DNA of 64,000 bases from Trogon surrucura (lineage: Eukaryota > Chordata > Aves > Trogoniformes > Trogonidae), in NCBI GenBank assembly GCA_020746105.1, contig CM036617.1:178650412-178714411 (forward strand), in the 5' to 3' direction. Under the pieces are notes generated by a model. It was given only the letters and a program-made list of their open reading frames with translations. It ran no database searches and was not told where the DNA came from. The translations under genes were made by a program, and so were the position numbers. Shown piece by piece: positions 25,888 through 38,520 of this stretch (positions are counted from its first letter, which is position 1; each line of letters opens with the position of its first letter).

Positions 25888-28800
25888 GTCACTACCTATG
25901 CCAGCTTGAACAAATGAAATCCATTTGTATTAGGATCTCTGTGTTTAGGGACTATACCTCTGGGTAAATGTACTTGAGCTAAGATGAGAAAGACTGACTC
26001 AAGCATGGTATACTTAAAGATTCATGAGGGCTGAAAGTGGCTCATAGGTACAACACCTCTGCAGGGCTTTCTTTAAAGAATTCACTGTCGGTCCTGAAAG
26101 GAGGGTGAGAAGGCGTCTCCCTAGAATAAGGCAGCAAAAATATGTAGCGGAAAAGTCAGGAATTTCCCTATGCTGGTTCTCCCATACAGGAGAGATCATT
26201 GTCCATAGAGATTGTCAACGGAAGAACTATCCAAATCTCCAAGTTTTTAAAATATATCACATATGAAGCTACATTATTTTATTCTAAATTCCAGAGAGTG
26301 ACTTTTCCAGAGGATACAACAGGCACTGTACAAAACGTCCACCTGGCCTTCCTGCTATTTAGCAGTTTAGGTCTCTGAAGAACAGCCCTTTTATTAGCCT
26401 GTACTGTCAACTATATCTTCAAATGCGATCTCCATGATCAGATGTTGAACTTGCAAATTCCCTCACTGTTGTTGTGACCTTAGCTTCCCCATTTTCTCTC
26501 TATTTTAAGTAAAGCCAGCTAATGTAACAGCACTGAGAGCTTACTTACAGTGAAAACTACAGTACTTTTCACTTCACTTGTATTTAATCTTTTAATTTGA
26601 AGGCCATTCAAACAATATTCATCTTCTGTGGCTTAGGAGCACATTCTAGCTAGGTCAAATGATCTCTTTTATCATACAAAGCAGACACTGTAGATATATC
26701 AAGTCCTCCCCATCTATTTAAGATGCAGCTCACATTGACAGCTAAGCACTGATCTGGAGATCTGAAGACTTAGAAGGCAGGCTTATTTGCTAGTTTCTCC
26801 CTCTCTCACAAAGTGAATTAGATATTACGTTTTTAATCAGGTGTTTAGTCAGTGCAACTGGATTGTTTGGATTGGTGGAAGTTCTTTGTCTTTGGAAAAT
26901 TATAAGAGGGCAAAAGGAAGCAAGTTTAAGTGTGATTCATGATTTTTGATTCATATTACTTGAACAACAGTCCTCAAATCACTGGATGCTGGTTTTGAAT
27001 AGCTATATGTTGCTAAAAATTGTTTCCAGAGCTTGCCACAAACCCTCTTTCAGAAGTATTATACAATCTGTGTAAAAAAATAATAAATATCCAGAGCTAA
27101 CTGGTGGTATGAATGACTATGACGACAGCCAGAAATGCAAAATTCAAAATATCTCACTATATTTCTATAGCAAAAGGTGTCAATCACAACTCAAGGTTTT
27201 TATTTAAGTGGTCTTTGATGTTATTTTAAGTGTAATTTGGTGAGGACTTCCTGAGTGGATTATCTTGATCAGCTTAAAAAATTTCAGCAAACAATGTTAA
27301 GCAAAAAAATTTTTAAAGGTTATTTCTCTTGTTGCTTGAATAATTCAAACATTTAGCTCACATCACTGTTAGCATTCTAAAAAATTCTTTGCTATTTCAT
27401 GCACATCTTTCACCTTATTATAGTTTCAGTTCCTTCTTTCATGCTTTAACTCACTTGACTAGTAAAAACTGGATTGTTCCATGCTCCCTTTGTAGCTCTT
27501 CATCGGCTTTTGTTTTTCAGTCATGCCTGTTTTCATGGGCATCTATGCAGTGCTCAAGAGGGAACTTGGTATGTGCATGCAGGAGTTAGCCTACTCTTAA
27601 CACACTTCTGAGAATGCCTATAAAAATGCTAGGAAGCTTATTACTGTGTGTTCTCCCCATTGCATTTTTTGCCTTTTTCAGTAATATTTTATTCTGTCAT
27701 CATAGTCAATGTTTAGATTTTTCACTTCCCCATGCTGTTTGATTGTCAGTTTCTTATAGAATGTGCTTTACCTTGAACAAGTTTAAGAAAGAAGAAACGA
27801 AGACATACACTCCTAATATAACCATTGGAGGAGGATAGCTGGATGCAATATGACTCTTAGATGAAACCTGTAAAACTTTCTTACTGCACACAATGCCAGG
27901 TGTTGTCAATAGACACTACCTTTCCAAACCTAAGTCTTTGTATTTTTGCCAAATCTCACATCAGTAAAGACACCTAAGCTAATTATCCATTTTTATTGCC
28001 CATCTTTCATTTGCCAATTCCCTGAGACCATCTTCTTAACAAGAAATAAGCAAAACAACCAGCCCAGGTCCTTGATCCTGAATAGGGCTTGTGCTCAACA
28101 TTGTTGTATAAATATTTAAAAGAGTTATCTCTTGGGAAATTGATATGCATATGCATGAAAATGGAATGAGATTTTGCACAGGCAGAGCTTTGCAAGATTT
28201 TCCATGTTTTTGAGATATTACAATGCAACCCATCCACACTGAAAACAAAGTAAAAAACTTCTTAGAAATTAAAACAAACTCAAGGTCTTCAGTTTTTAAT
28301 TAAGTAGGATAGAAAAAGCTACTTATGTGCTTATTGGGGCCATGGGTATATCTTGAAATACGGATGGAGAATCCCTCTATCGTACACTTTGCAAGTTGGA
28401 AGAGCCTCAGATTGAGAGCACAGGATGTCACTGGGGACTTTGGTTTGTAAAAGCAAAATCCATAGGACCTTCTGTCTATTCTCTGTAGGCTCTTTCTGTC
28501 AAAATCAAACATCATTCAGTTATTTACTGAGTTTATGGTTACACTATGATTTTCAAGATCCAATATACTTGGACTAATCCACCAAAAAAAAATCAGTACA
28601 AGCACTCAGTACTTCTGTCCAAGGGCTCAGGCACCTAATTATAATCAAGCCCTATTATGCTGGAGGTGTTAAAAAAACACACAGGGTAATTTTTTATTTT
28701 TCTCCCCCCTGATTGAGAATTGCAAGGTTTGAGGGACTCCAGCTTCCACTTTCCAAGTGATTGTTTAAACCTCTAATATTGAGTGTCTAGTCATTTGACA

Positions 28801-31800
28801 TTTCTGAAGTATGCAGTGGGCAATCACAGTACGTGCTGAATAATCTGCCATGAACTTCACTCTCAGAATTTGTGAGAGAAGTGTGAAACAACAATTGGCA
28901 TACGAGTACAACTATAAATTAAGTAACATCAAGTTAATCATGCAAAGTAATATAGACAAGGACACTGCCTGCTACAAATCATACCGCCCTCTAGCAAGCA
29001 ATCCCAGCACACTAGGTAAAGCAATGGTCTAGTATATAGGGTTTAGATTTTTTTTTTTTTTCCTGAGGAACAGAAATTGATCCTTTGCTCTACATTAGTG
29101 ATTTGCAGCTTTCTCATGTGAGAATCATTCTGTACTGGCATATTGTTATTCCATCACTTAGACAAATTCTATGTAATTAGTTTTTAATATGTTTTCACAA
29201 AATCTAAATCTTTAATCATCATTGATGTATTTCTCTGAATTCCTTCCAACTTTCTGGTGCCAGTTTGTCCAGAATTCAAACCTACTTCTCGCAGTACTGC
29301 AAAGCAAAAGGGCAATTTGTTCCTGAGTTATGTGTGTAGTATCCAGGGAGAAAGATGTTAAAATGGGTACTGTTTCTGATTTACTGGCCATCAAAGCATG
29401 AACTGTAACTTACATTTGGATTCTGATGCATAAGCTCTCTAATTAGACAACATGAGGCCTTTCTAGTCTTCAGCTGAGTTCATACTGGTACATACTGATA
29501 TTTACAGGTCAGAAAGGTTAACATTATTGTCTAGTAAGAATATACCTGACACATTCAAACATTCCACTCACACCAATGGTAAACAAAAAGAAGAAAATAA
29601 GTTAGCAACAATGACTCACAGTATATAATGCCGCTTAGCATAAGGACTTTTGTCCACTGAGTGTTAATTCCTGTTTATAGACCTAAGTTACACATGAGCA
29701 GCACAGATCCTTAAAGGAATCAGCTAGAGGCCTGTGTCTATCACAAAAAATGACCATATGCTTCCACTGCAATTGTTAATCTGTTCTAAATCCCTTCTAC
29801 CTCATTCTTCTCTTGAAGACTTTAATGAAATGCCGTGCCAGAAATCTATATGGTTATGGTCTCCAGTGTTCTATAGGGAGCTGACTAAAGCAGGTGGATC
29901 CCGAGGGAAAATGTGGCAGTTGAGCTGGGGCAGCACTAGACTGAAAGTCAATACAGGTTGGCTCTTCTTAATTTGAATTTCTTTGTTAATAAATGATGCA
30001 GTAGGCTCTATCTTACAACTGTCAAGCACAGAAATGGACAGGCACTGAGTGAGCATCTGGGAAGTTGTGCTGCTGGAGAGAATAAACACACCGTAATCCC
30101 TACAGCTGGACTGGTGGGTCACTACAGCCTTTCTTCCACAGCTGTAACCCTTCCCTCCCCACCTGCCTTTGGCAACATCAGGAGGAACAAGGCATGTGGC
30201 AATACAGGAAAGAAAATTTCTTAATACCAGCCACTCTATGGAGGGAAACAAGTAGGGGGAGAAAGGCAACTCTAAACGGCCTTCCCTTGTCCTGATGGAA
30301 CAGGCAGGATGTGCGGTTATAAAGGCTTTTTTTAGAGAGAGGCAAGAGCTGCTTTCTTTCCTCTGCTAACCACATTATTGGCAAGGAAGCATTGCGGTTT
30401 TGATCTGAGTGCTTCTGAGCTGAGAAAAAGATCTCTTTGATGTTGGTATAGACGCAGCCATCCATGGATATCTACCTCACCGGGATAATCTGCCTTTCCT
30501 TCCTGTAATCCCAATTGAGCAAACCACTCTCTCCAATAATGGCAAGCAAGTGTCAAAGTTAAGTACATGTAAAAGTCTTGCTGAATTTCATGTTAAGCAC
30601 ACAATTAAATGCCTTGCTGAACCTAGATGTAAGCATTCCTGGATGAATTGAGGCCACAGCAAGGGGTGCAGAAGCTCTTGGAGCATAATAGCAACTACAG
30701 AGCAGATCTACTTGCTGCAGACAGCACTGGGAAGCGCTCTTTTCCCTTCATCCACAAAGCAAAGCCATACTCAAAGCCAGTTTACAGCAGCTTTTCAAAG
30801 GAGAGAGGATTAGCTCTTGTATTTGTAATATAGCTAATCATTTTCTGAAGCAGTGGGTGCAAGATTAAATTTAAGGTAACACACAGGCCCTAGATTACAC
30901 TGAGATGTTTGGGCAGGAAAGTAATTCTTCTAATTGGTAAATAAAACCAACAGCCATAACCATAGCTCAATCTCCTCCAAAATATTAAAAATAAATAAGG
31001 ATTCCTCAATGGTCTTCATGGTAGGTGAAGCCAATTACCATGACAGCTGTAACTTGCTATTCCACACATGAACATAACTTGTCTCCGGCTATAGGATGGA
31101 TGTCTTGTAGTATCTACCTAATCACGTAAATGCGACTAAACATCTCCGTCATAGGAAAAAACCTGTTTAAATGTCACCCCTCCACCATTCTTTTTACATG
31201 TGAGAGTAACTGTAATGTCTGTTCTTTAACAGAATGAATAAAACATTCGGCTTATTTAAGTGACATAGGGACAGACTGTCTCAGGCACTCAAGTGAAACA
31301 ATGACCAGCATAAGAAAAATGAACATCGTGTTAATGGTTTATTAACTCCCTCGTGAGTGCTTTGCAAGCCATCGGTCAAAACTCCATTACTAATTCAGAA
31401 TTTTTCTCATAGTTGCCTTAAGATGCAGAACAACAAACCTGTACCATTTTCTTATTCCGTTGTTAGTACTTACTATTTCTTTAAAACACATTTAAAATAT
31501 CTCATTTCTGACACATTTTTATTGTATCACACTAGCTACAACGGTGAAGCTAGCTTTCTTTACAAGCATGCAATGAGACATAATCAACCCATCAAACAGA
31601 TTTCATGAGATTTGTGCAGGGTTTTTATGCTATTTATATCATATTATTTATTTTGGTAGAACATGAGTATAGAATATGAGTATGATTTAACTAAATATAG
31701 AAGCTATGCATATAGCCTTTTAAATAAGATAAGGCAATTTCCAAAGATCATTTATATACAGTGTATGAAAACCATGCTTACTTTATGAAAGGAATTAATT

Positions 31801-33377
31801 TATGTTCTTTTTTCCCAGAGCAGTTGAAGAGAATGCTTTGTTATGTAGAGGAAATGTGTTTTCCCCCATTTTTAAAGGCAATTAGTATCTTTAATTAGAT
31901 ATCTGACCTTTAAATTTTTCTTTCTTTTCTTCAACTGCATTAGGTGTGCCCCACCTCCCATAATTACTTTCCCCTGCAGACAGCTCATCTTTTGTCCTTG
32001 ACCGTTCACAGCTACAACCAACTAGAACAGTGTAAGCAGCAAGTGGTAAGATAATATGCGTGAAAAATTTTGAGGAATGATGCCAGTGAAGTTGATTTGA
32101 TGCTTCAACATGGAGCTGAGGTGGTGCACCCCTTTCTACCCCTAGTCATACATGTGGAGGGTTTTTTTTTGGTGGGGTAAGAAGTAGGTGCTTACTTTTC
32201 CCCAAATCTTAATAATGAAAAATCCACCTTTAGCTATTGCAGTAGTTTCATGAGACATAATTTAGTCCATTAAAAAAAAAACAACAACAAAACCACACAA
32301 TCCTGGAATCTTGATATGCTAGCTCATGGGTTTTTTTTCCTTTATGGGATGAACACAGAAATATATCGCTCAAAGTATACATTGGACAATTCATCTGAAA
32401 AAGAGATTGTTTTTCCTATGGTGAAATTTTTAGAAAGTGGCACATTACAAATTTCTGCTTACATGCGTACCATTTGCTGTAACATCAAAGTCAAGGCAAA
32501 TAAGCTATCTATGTGTTACAAGAAGAGAAAAAAATAGTTTTCATCAGTAAAATTATAGAAGGCATGGGAAGAAAGACACTTAAATTACAAAGATACTGGA
32601 AACGAAATGGCTATTAGACCTTTGTAGGCATTCACTGAGGAGTAATTTCTTAAAGGCACCACCAAGCATCCGGAAGAAACCACTACAGTAAGAGCAAGAA
32701 AATCTCATTGTAATTAGTCATTGTTTAACTGTCTGTGAGAAGGGATACATCTCTGTGCTTGAGAAGAAACATCAGAGTTTGTGTCTCCTTGCCCTAAGGC
32801 AACAAACATCTCTCCGGTGCTAGAAAACAAATTTTTTGGCAATTTCTTAGTTGTGCTTTTACAGCGCTGGAGCCCGAGGTGGCAGTGTTACCTTCAAGGA
32901 TTGCTCTCTGCATCCCAGAAAGGAAGCAGAAGTACCAGACAGTAACTCAGCATTAACTCCCATCAACTGCTTGAGGCAAGGTGCCTTTTCAGGGAGTTAT
33001 TTTGTCCCTTCTGTATTTTCTCAGGAATATTTCCTCAGAAGGAACTTTGGTCTCATTTATAATTTTTCAGAAGTTACACTCATTAGAAAACTTCTTTAAT
33101 TATTAAGCCACTCTAAAGCTTCCCCTTTTCAGGGTCTGAGTGACCCTGGTGTGGAAGGTATTCTGTTTTCAGCAAGAGCCATACACTGCTGGGTAACAGT
33201 TTGAATCAAGAATGGGGAGAAATGAAAGGAAAAGTCCCTTTTCTTAAAAATAACCATGGTCCCGTATTTTAATAAAGTCATCATTTATTTCCTTAAAGAA
33301 TGCATAGGTACTGTGTTAACATGTTTCACAACGAGTAAAGCAGTTTTATGGTCCACTGTGAGATAAAACAGTGAAGT
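25888..33377. other. Unique sequence, no gene recognised
   Basis: AT-rich, with a T14 run at 29048-29061. Minus-strand frames at 29871-30269, 30178-30465 and 30332-30568 overlap one another in different frames and match no protein I recognise. No CR1, LTR or RNA gene is identified. Confidence 0.55.
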
Positions 33378-33586
33378 AGTCAGAGGAGGGCCACAAAAGT
33401 GATCAAAGGGCTAGAACATCTCTCCTGTGAGGAGAGGCTGAGAGAGTTGGGGTTTGTTTAGCCTAGAGAAGGCTCTGAAGAGACCTTATAGCAGCCTTCC
33501 AGTACCTGAAGGGGGCCTACAGGAAGGAAGGGGAGGGACTGCTTACAAAGGTGTGTAGTAACAGGACGAGGGACAATGGTTTTAAA
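33378..33586 (+). mobile_element. CR1 LINE, left part of an interrupted copy
   Basis: Starts within the ORF2 block that reads QRRATKVI (here CAGAGGAGGGCCACAAAAG) and runs through the equivalents of [12 protein letters not shown] and [15 protein letters not shown] to a point reading GACAATGGTTTTAAA. There it stops abruptly and a different CR1 begins; the same element resumes at 34361. A ten-base gap in the [12 protein letters not shown] region and frame changes show it is dead. It is the older member of a nested pair. Subfamily type resembles 16640-17220 and 58172-58780. Confidence 0.88.
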
Positions 33587-34360
33587 GCACGGTAAGAAGT
33601 TCAAGAAGACCAAATGCAGAGTCCTACACTTCAGCCACAATAACCCCCTGCAGCGCTACAGACTGGGGCAGGAGTGGCTGGGGAGCAGCCCGGCAGAGAG
33701 AAACCTGGGAGTACTGGTTGACAACTGGTTGAACATGAGCCAGCAGTGTGCCCAGGTGGCCTGGAAGGCCAAAGGCATCCTGGCCTGCATCAGGAACAGT
33801 GTGGCCAGTAGGAGCAGGGATGTAATTCTGCCCCTGTGCTCAGCACTGGTGAGGCCTCACCTCGAGCCCTGTGTGCAGGTCTGGGCTCCTCACTGCAAGA
33901 AAGACATTGAGGGGCTGGAGCGGGTCCAGAGAAGAGTAACAAGGCTGGGGAAGGGACTAGAGGGAAAGTCCTATGAGGAGAGGCTGAGGGAGCTGGGGTT
34001 GTTTAGCCTGGAGAAGAGGAGACTCAGGGGGGACCTTATCATTCTCTACAACTGCCTGAAGGGAGGTTGTAGTCAGGTGGGGGTCGGGCTCTTCTCCCGG
34101 GCCACCAGTGACAGGATGAGAGGGCACAGCCTGAAACTGCTTCAGGGGAGGTTTAAGTTGGATCTCAGGAAGCACTTGCTCACAGAGAGGGTGCTCAGGC
34201 ATTGGAATGCACTGCTCAGGGAAGTGATGGAGTCACCGTCCCTGGAGGTTGGAAGTGGCACTTAGTGCCATGGTCTAACTGATGGGGTGGTGTTGGGTCA
34301 TAGGCTGGACTTGATGATCTCAGAGGTCTTTTCCAGCTTCAATAATTCTGTGCTTCTGTG
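33587..34360 (+). mobile_element. CR1 LINE inserted inside another CR1
   Basis: A 5'-truncated CR1 of a different subfamily. It is read almost without interruption in one frame from about 33592 to 34265. Blocks in order: [121 protein letters not shown]; and [17 protein letters not shown]. The frame then departs before the usual C-terminus. A 3' UTR follows, ending AATTCTGTGCTTCTGTG. The first five or six codons of the 229-codon open frame (start at 33576) belong to the outer element, so that frame is a chance chimera of two LINEs. It carries only the post-catalytic C-terminal region of the RT. Confidence 0.9.
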
Positions 34361-34570
34361 ATTTAGACTAGATATCAGGAAGAAGTTCTTTCTTTTGAGG
34401 ATCATGAAACACTGGAACAGGTTGCCCAGAGAGGTTGTGGAGGTTTTATCCATGGAGACATTCAGGGTCAGACTTGATGGGCTATGGAGCAACCTGATTT
34501 AGATAAAGATGTCCCTGCTCCCTGCAGGGGGGTTGGACTAAATGACCTTTAAATGTCTATGATTCTATGA
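34361..34570 (+). mobile_element. CR1 LINE, right part of the interrupted copy
   Basis: Resumes with ATTTAGACTAGATATCAGGAAG, equivalent to the LDLRKKFF region, then [10 protein letters not shown], a 3' UTR and the tail TCTATGATTCTATGA. Joined conceptually to 33378-33586 it is one 5'-truncated CR1. Compared with related copies about 13 bases are missing at the junction, which suggests a small target deletion when the inner CR1 inserted. The different tail (ATTCTATG against ATTCTGTG of the inner copy) confirms two subfamilies. Confidence 0.88.
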
Positions 34571-35343
34571 AAAACAGTATTTTTAAGCAAATCTTCCTGA
34601 ACCTAATATTATATTTTTATCAAAAATTTAGTGAAAAAAAAGTCAGAATCCTTAGGCACTACCTTCTTGCTCTTTTTCAGTCAACAAATTTGTTTAAAAT
34701 TTTTTTAATAACCTGCAGCATCTTTTTTACTATTATCTTTTATGGTTTTCTCATTGATTCTGGATGCAGAAAAAGAGGAAAAGTGCAGCCTGTAAACCAT
34801 CACAGCATATATTATCAGCTCCACAACACAAGCGAAAACAGACTAGGCAAAATTCAAAAGAAGGCTCAGCACCCCAAGAAAGCCTGAAAACTGAACTTGG
34901 GAACTGCTCTGTTTGACTGCCCTGAAATCATCATGGGAAGCAGCCTGTTCTGGAAAGATAAAGCAAACCGTGTTACTTCTACACAGTTTTTATTCAGACC
35001 GAGTAGGAAAAGCAGAAAATATCAACATGGAGAGCCTAGGACTAATGACAGTGTCATTTTATCAAATTTCAGCCACCTGAAAATTTGGCATCTAGACTTC
35101 AGCTTTTCTTGCAATTAATGGAAAAAGGGAGGTGGAGTGACTCAACCCCAGAGGGCTCCCATCTTTCTGTGTGCGCCATATGGAGATGCTAGATGACAAA
35201 CTAGAAACCTAAATTTTATACAGCTAAGCTTAGATTACCTATGTCTCCACCTAAGTACAGTAGTAACATAATAAACCTGAAGGAACCCAAGGTTTAAGAG
35301 GAATATTCATCATGCAACTAAAAAGCCCACTGATAAATCAAAT
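34571..35343. other. Unique spacer between CR1 copies
   Basis: AT-rich and unremarkable. Two short plus-strand frames (34567-34887 and 34897-35118) match nothing recognised. Confidence 0.55.
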
Positions 35344-38125
35344 ATAGAATCCATAGAATTGTATCTGCTGGAAGAGACCTAGAAGATTGAGTCCAGCCTT
35401 TGTCCCAGCCCTATCAACCTACTAAATGATTCCCCCCAATGCAACATCCACCCGTCTCTTAAACACCTCCGGGGACAGTGACTCAACCGCCTCCCTGGGC
35501 AGCCTGTTCCAATGGCTGCCAACCCTTTCAGTAGAGCAATTCTTCCTAATATCTAACCTGAGCCACCCCTGGCGCAATTTAAATCCATTTCCCCTCATCC
35601 TATTACTCTCCACTAAGGAGAACAGACCAACCCTCATCTCTCTACAGCCTCCCTTCAGGTAGTTGTAGAGAGCAATGAGGTCTCCCCTCAATCTCCTCTT
35701 CTCTAGGCTAAATAGCTCCAGATCCCTCAGCCTTTCCTCATGCGATTTATGTTCTAAGCTCTTTACCAGCTTGGTAGCCGCCTCTGTACCCTCTCCAGCA
35801 CCTCAATGTCCCTCTTGTAGTGAGGGGTCCAAAACTGGATGCAGTACTCAAGGTGAGGCCTCACCAAAGCCGAGTACAGAGGCATGATCACCTCCCTGCT
35901 CCTGCTGACAACACCATTCCTGATACAGGGCAGGATGCCGTTGGCCTTCTTGGCCACCTGGGCACACTGCTGGCTCATGTTCAGCCGGCTGTCCATCAAC
36001 ACCCTCAGGTCCCTCTCTGCTGGCAGCTCTCCAGCCACTCTTCCCCAAGCCTGTAGCTCTGCCGGGGGTTGTTGTGGCCAAAGTGCAGGACCTGGCATTT
36101 GGCCTTACTGAATTTCATTGAGTTGGCCTTGGCCCAGTAATCCAGCCTACCCAGATCCCTCTGTAGAGCCCCTCTGCCCTCAAGAAGATCAAGGCTTCCA
36201 CCCAGCTTGCTGTCGTCTGCAAACTTACCGAGGGTGCACTTCACCACCTGGTCCAAATCATTAGATACTAGAACAGGAGCGGCCCCAGTACTGAGCCCTG
36301 GAGAACACCACTTGTGACTCGCCTCCAACTGGATTTAACTCCATTGACCACAACTCTTTGGACTCGGCCATCCAACCAATTTTTCACCCAGCAAAGCGTA
36401 TGCCCATCCAAGCCAAGAGCAGTCAATATCTCAAGGAGAATGCTGTAGGTAACAGTGTTGAATGCCTTACTAAAGTCAAGGTAGACAACATCCACAGCCT
36501 TTCCTTCATCGACCAAGCGGGTCACCCAGTCATAGAAGGAAATCAGGTTTGTTAAACAGGACCCGCCCTTCACAAACCCATGCTGACCGGGCCTGATCAC
36601 CTGGCTGTCCTGCATGTGCTGCATAATGGAACTCAGGATGATCTGCTCCACCAGCTTCTCTGGGACTGAAGTTAAACTGACAGGCCTGTAATTTCCCGGG
36701 TCATCCTTCCCTCCCTTCTTAGAGATGGGTGCTATATTTGCTGACTTTCAATCAGCTGGGACCTCTCCAGTAAGCCAGGACTGTTGATAAATGATGGAGA
36801 GCGGTCTGGCGAGAATCCCCACCAGTTCATCTAGTACTCTAGGGTATATCCCGTCTCTCCCCATAGATTTATGGACATTGACATGTAGTAGTAGGTCCCT
36901 GATTGTCTCCTTGTGAATTGGGGTGGGACACACATATTGCTCCTGATCCCATTCTTTTGGCTTGGGGGGCTGGCTTCCCTCAGTACAGGTGTTACTATAA
37001 CTGAAGACTGAGGCAAAGAAGGCATTAAGCACCTCAGTCTTATCCTTGTCTTCTGTTACTCTATTTCCTTCTGGGTCTAGCAGGGGATGGAGGCTCGCCG
37101 CTGTTCTTTCTTTTGTTATTAATGTATTTATAAAAACTTTTCTTACAGTCCTTCACTTTCAAAGCCAGATTAATTTCCAACTAGGCCTTGGACCTTCTAA
37201 TAGTCTCCCTACATAACCTAGTGTTATCCTTATATTCACTCTGAGTGGCCCGCCCTCTTTTCCAGAGGCCATAAACTCTCTTTTTTTCCCTGATCTTCAG
37301 CAATATGTCCCTATTCAGCCAAGTTGGTCTTCTATGCTGCTGGCTTGTCTTAAGGCACGTAGGGATGGCCTGTTCCTGTGCCGTCAAGATTCCCTCCCTA
37401 AGTAGTGTTCAGCCTTCTTGGACTTCTATACCCTTCAAAACCGATTCCCAAGGTATTTTATTGAGTAACCTCCCAAACAGATCAAAGTCCGCCCTTTGGA
37501 AGTCCCAAGTGGCAGTTTTGCTGTCACTCTTCCTTTTGCTGGCACTCTTCCTGTGATTCTGTGATTTCCAAAAACAGAGACCTTGATTAATTTCATGATC
37601 GCTGGTCCCTAGATGGCCTCCAACTGCCACATCTTCCAGTAGACCTTCTCTGTTCACAAACAGAAGGTCCAGCAGGGCACCTTCCCTGGTCGGTTCACTT
37701 AACAGCTGTGTGAGGAAGTTATCACCCACACATTCCAGGAACCTTCTGGATCATTCCCTCTCTGCTGTGTTGTATTTCCAGCAGATACCTGGAAGGTTAA
37801 AGTCCCCCACAAGAACAATGGCAAGTGAGCGTGAGATGTCTCCCCACTGTTCACAGAAAGGTTCATCTATCTCACTGCTCTGGCTGGGAGGTCTATAGCA
37901 GACTGCCACAGCAATATCATCTTTATTGACCCTTAACCTAATCCAAACACTTTCAACCTCATCATCGCTGTACTCAGTTTCTGAGGTTTCATAACATTCC
38001 TTAAAAAACAGGGCCACCCCACCACCTCTCCTTCCCTGTCCATCCCTGCAGAAGAGCTTGTAGCCATTGACTGTGGCAGTCCAGTCACGTGAGGTATCCC
38101 ACCACGTTTCTGTGATGGCCACTAT
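35344..38125 (-). mobile_element. CR1 LINE, near full length: ORF2 endonuclease and RT, 3' part
   Basis: Minus-strand CR1. Its 3' tail lies at the left edge (35344 on, complement of ATTCTATGGATTCTAT). Reading right to left, the endonuclease shows TETWWD (near 38095-38115), GDFNLPG (37789-37815) and GTSDHE (37591-37618). These are the three conserved motifs of apurinic-type LINE endonucleases. Then come HKSMGRDGI (near 36850-36880), [35 protein letters not shown] (near 36465-36500), [10 protein letters not shown] and KFADDSKL (near 36200-36235), the RT catalytic core with FADD intact. The C-terminal region runs to about 35423. Breaks include TGA where CGA is expected after NTAERE (a CpG-type change), a TGA for Trp after EVPAD, a TAG after RRSKA, and frame changes near 36290 and 37040-37090. 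The insert at 38126-38520 interrupts it. Confidence 0.92.
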
Positions 38126-38520
38126 CACAGAATCACAGAATCACAGAATGTTAAAGGTTGGAAGGGACCTCAAAGATCATCTAGTCCAACCCCCCTGCCA
38201 GAGCAGGATCACCTACACTAGAGCGCACAGGAACACGTCCAGGCGGGTTTTGAATGTCTCAAGAGATGGAGATTCCACAACCTCCCTAGGCAGCCTGTTC
38301 CAGTGCTCAGTCACCCTCACAGTGAAAAAGTTTTTCCTCATATTTTTCTGGAACCTCCTGTGTTCCAGCTTCCACCCATTGCCCCTTGTCCTGTCAGTGG
38401 ACGCCGCTGAAAAGAGCCTGGCTCCATCCTCCTGACATTCCCCCTTGACATATTTATAAACATTGATGAGGTCACCCCTCAGCCTCCTCTTCTCCAAGCT
38501 AAAGAGATCCAGCTCCTTCA
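38126..38520 (-). mobile_element. Young CR1 LINE inserted in the endonuclease region of the older CR1
   Basis: Minus strand, 395 bp. At the left is the tail (three copies of the octamer complement), then the 3' UTR, then ORF2 codons reading [20 protein letters not shown] and onward through [28 protein letters not shown] and [16 protein letters not shown], which ends at its natural stop. The reading frame is uninterrupted. Apart from one base (38235, a CpG-type change giving V for A) it matches the plus-strand copy at 45992-46410 over about 385 bases. Its host element resumes at 38521. The host appears to lack about two codons (expected YD between QQEN and IVAITETWW), with no obvious target-site duplication. 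Confidence 0.93.

Noticed and set aside
29871-30568. Cluster of minus-strand frames that might be exons
   Set aside because: Overlapping frames with no known motif and no consistent splice-site pattern that I could see.
33576-34265. 229-codon open frame
   Set aside because: It is CR1 ORF2 C-terminal sequence with its first few codons in a second, interrupted CR1; a chance fusion of two LINE fragments, not a host gene.
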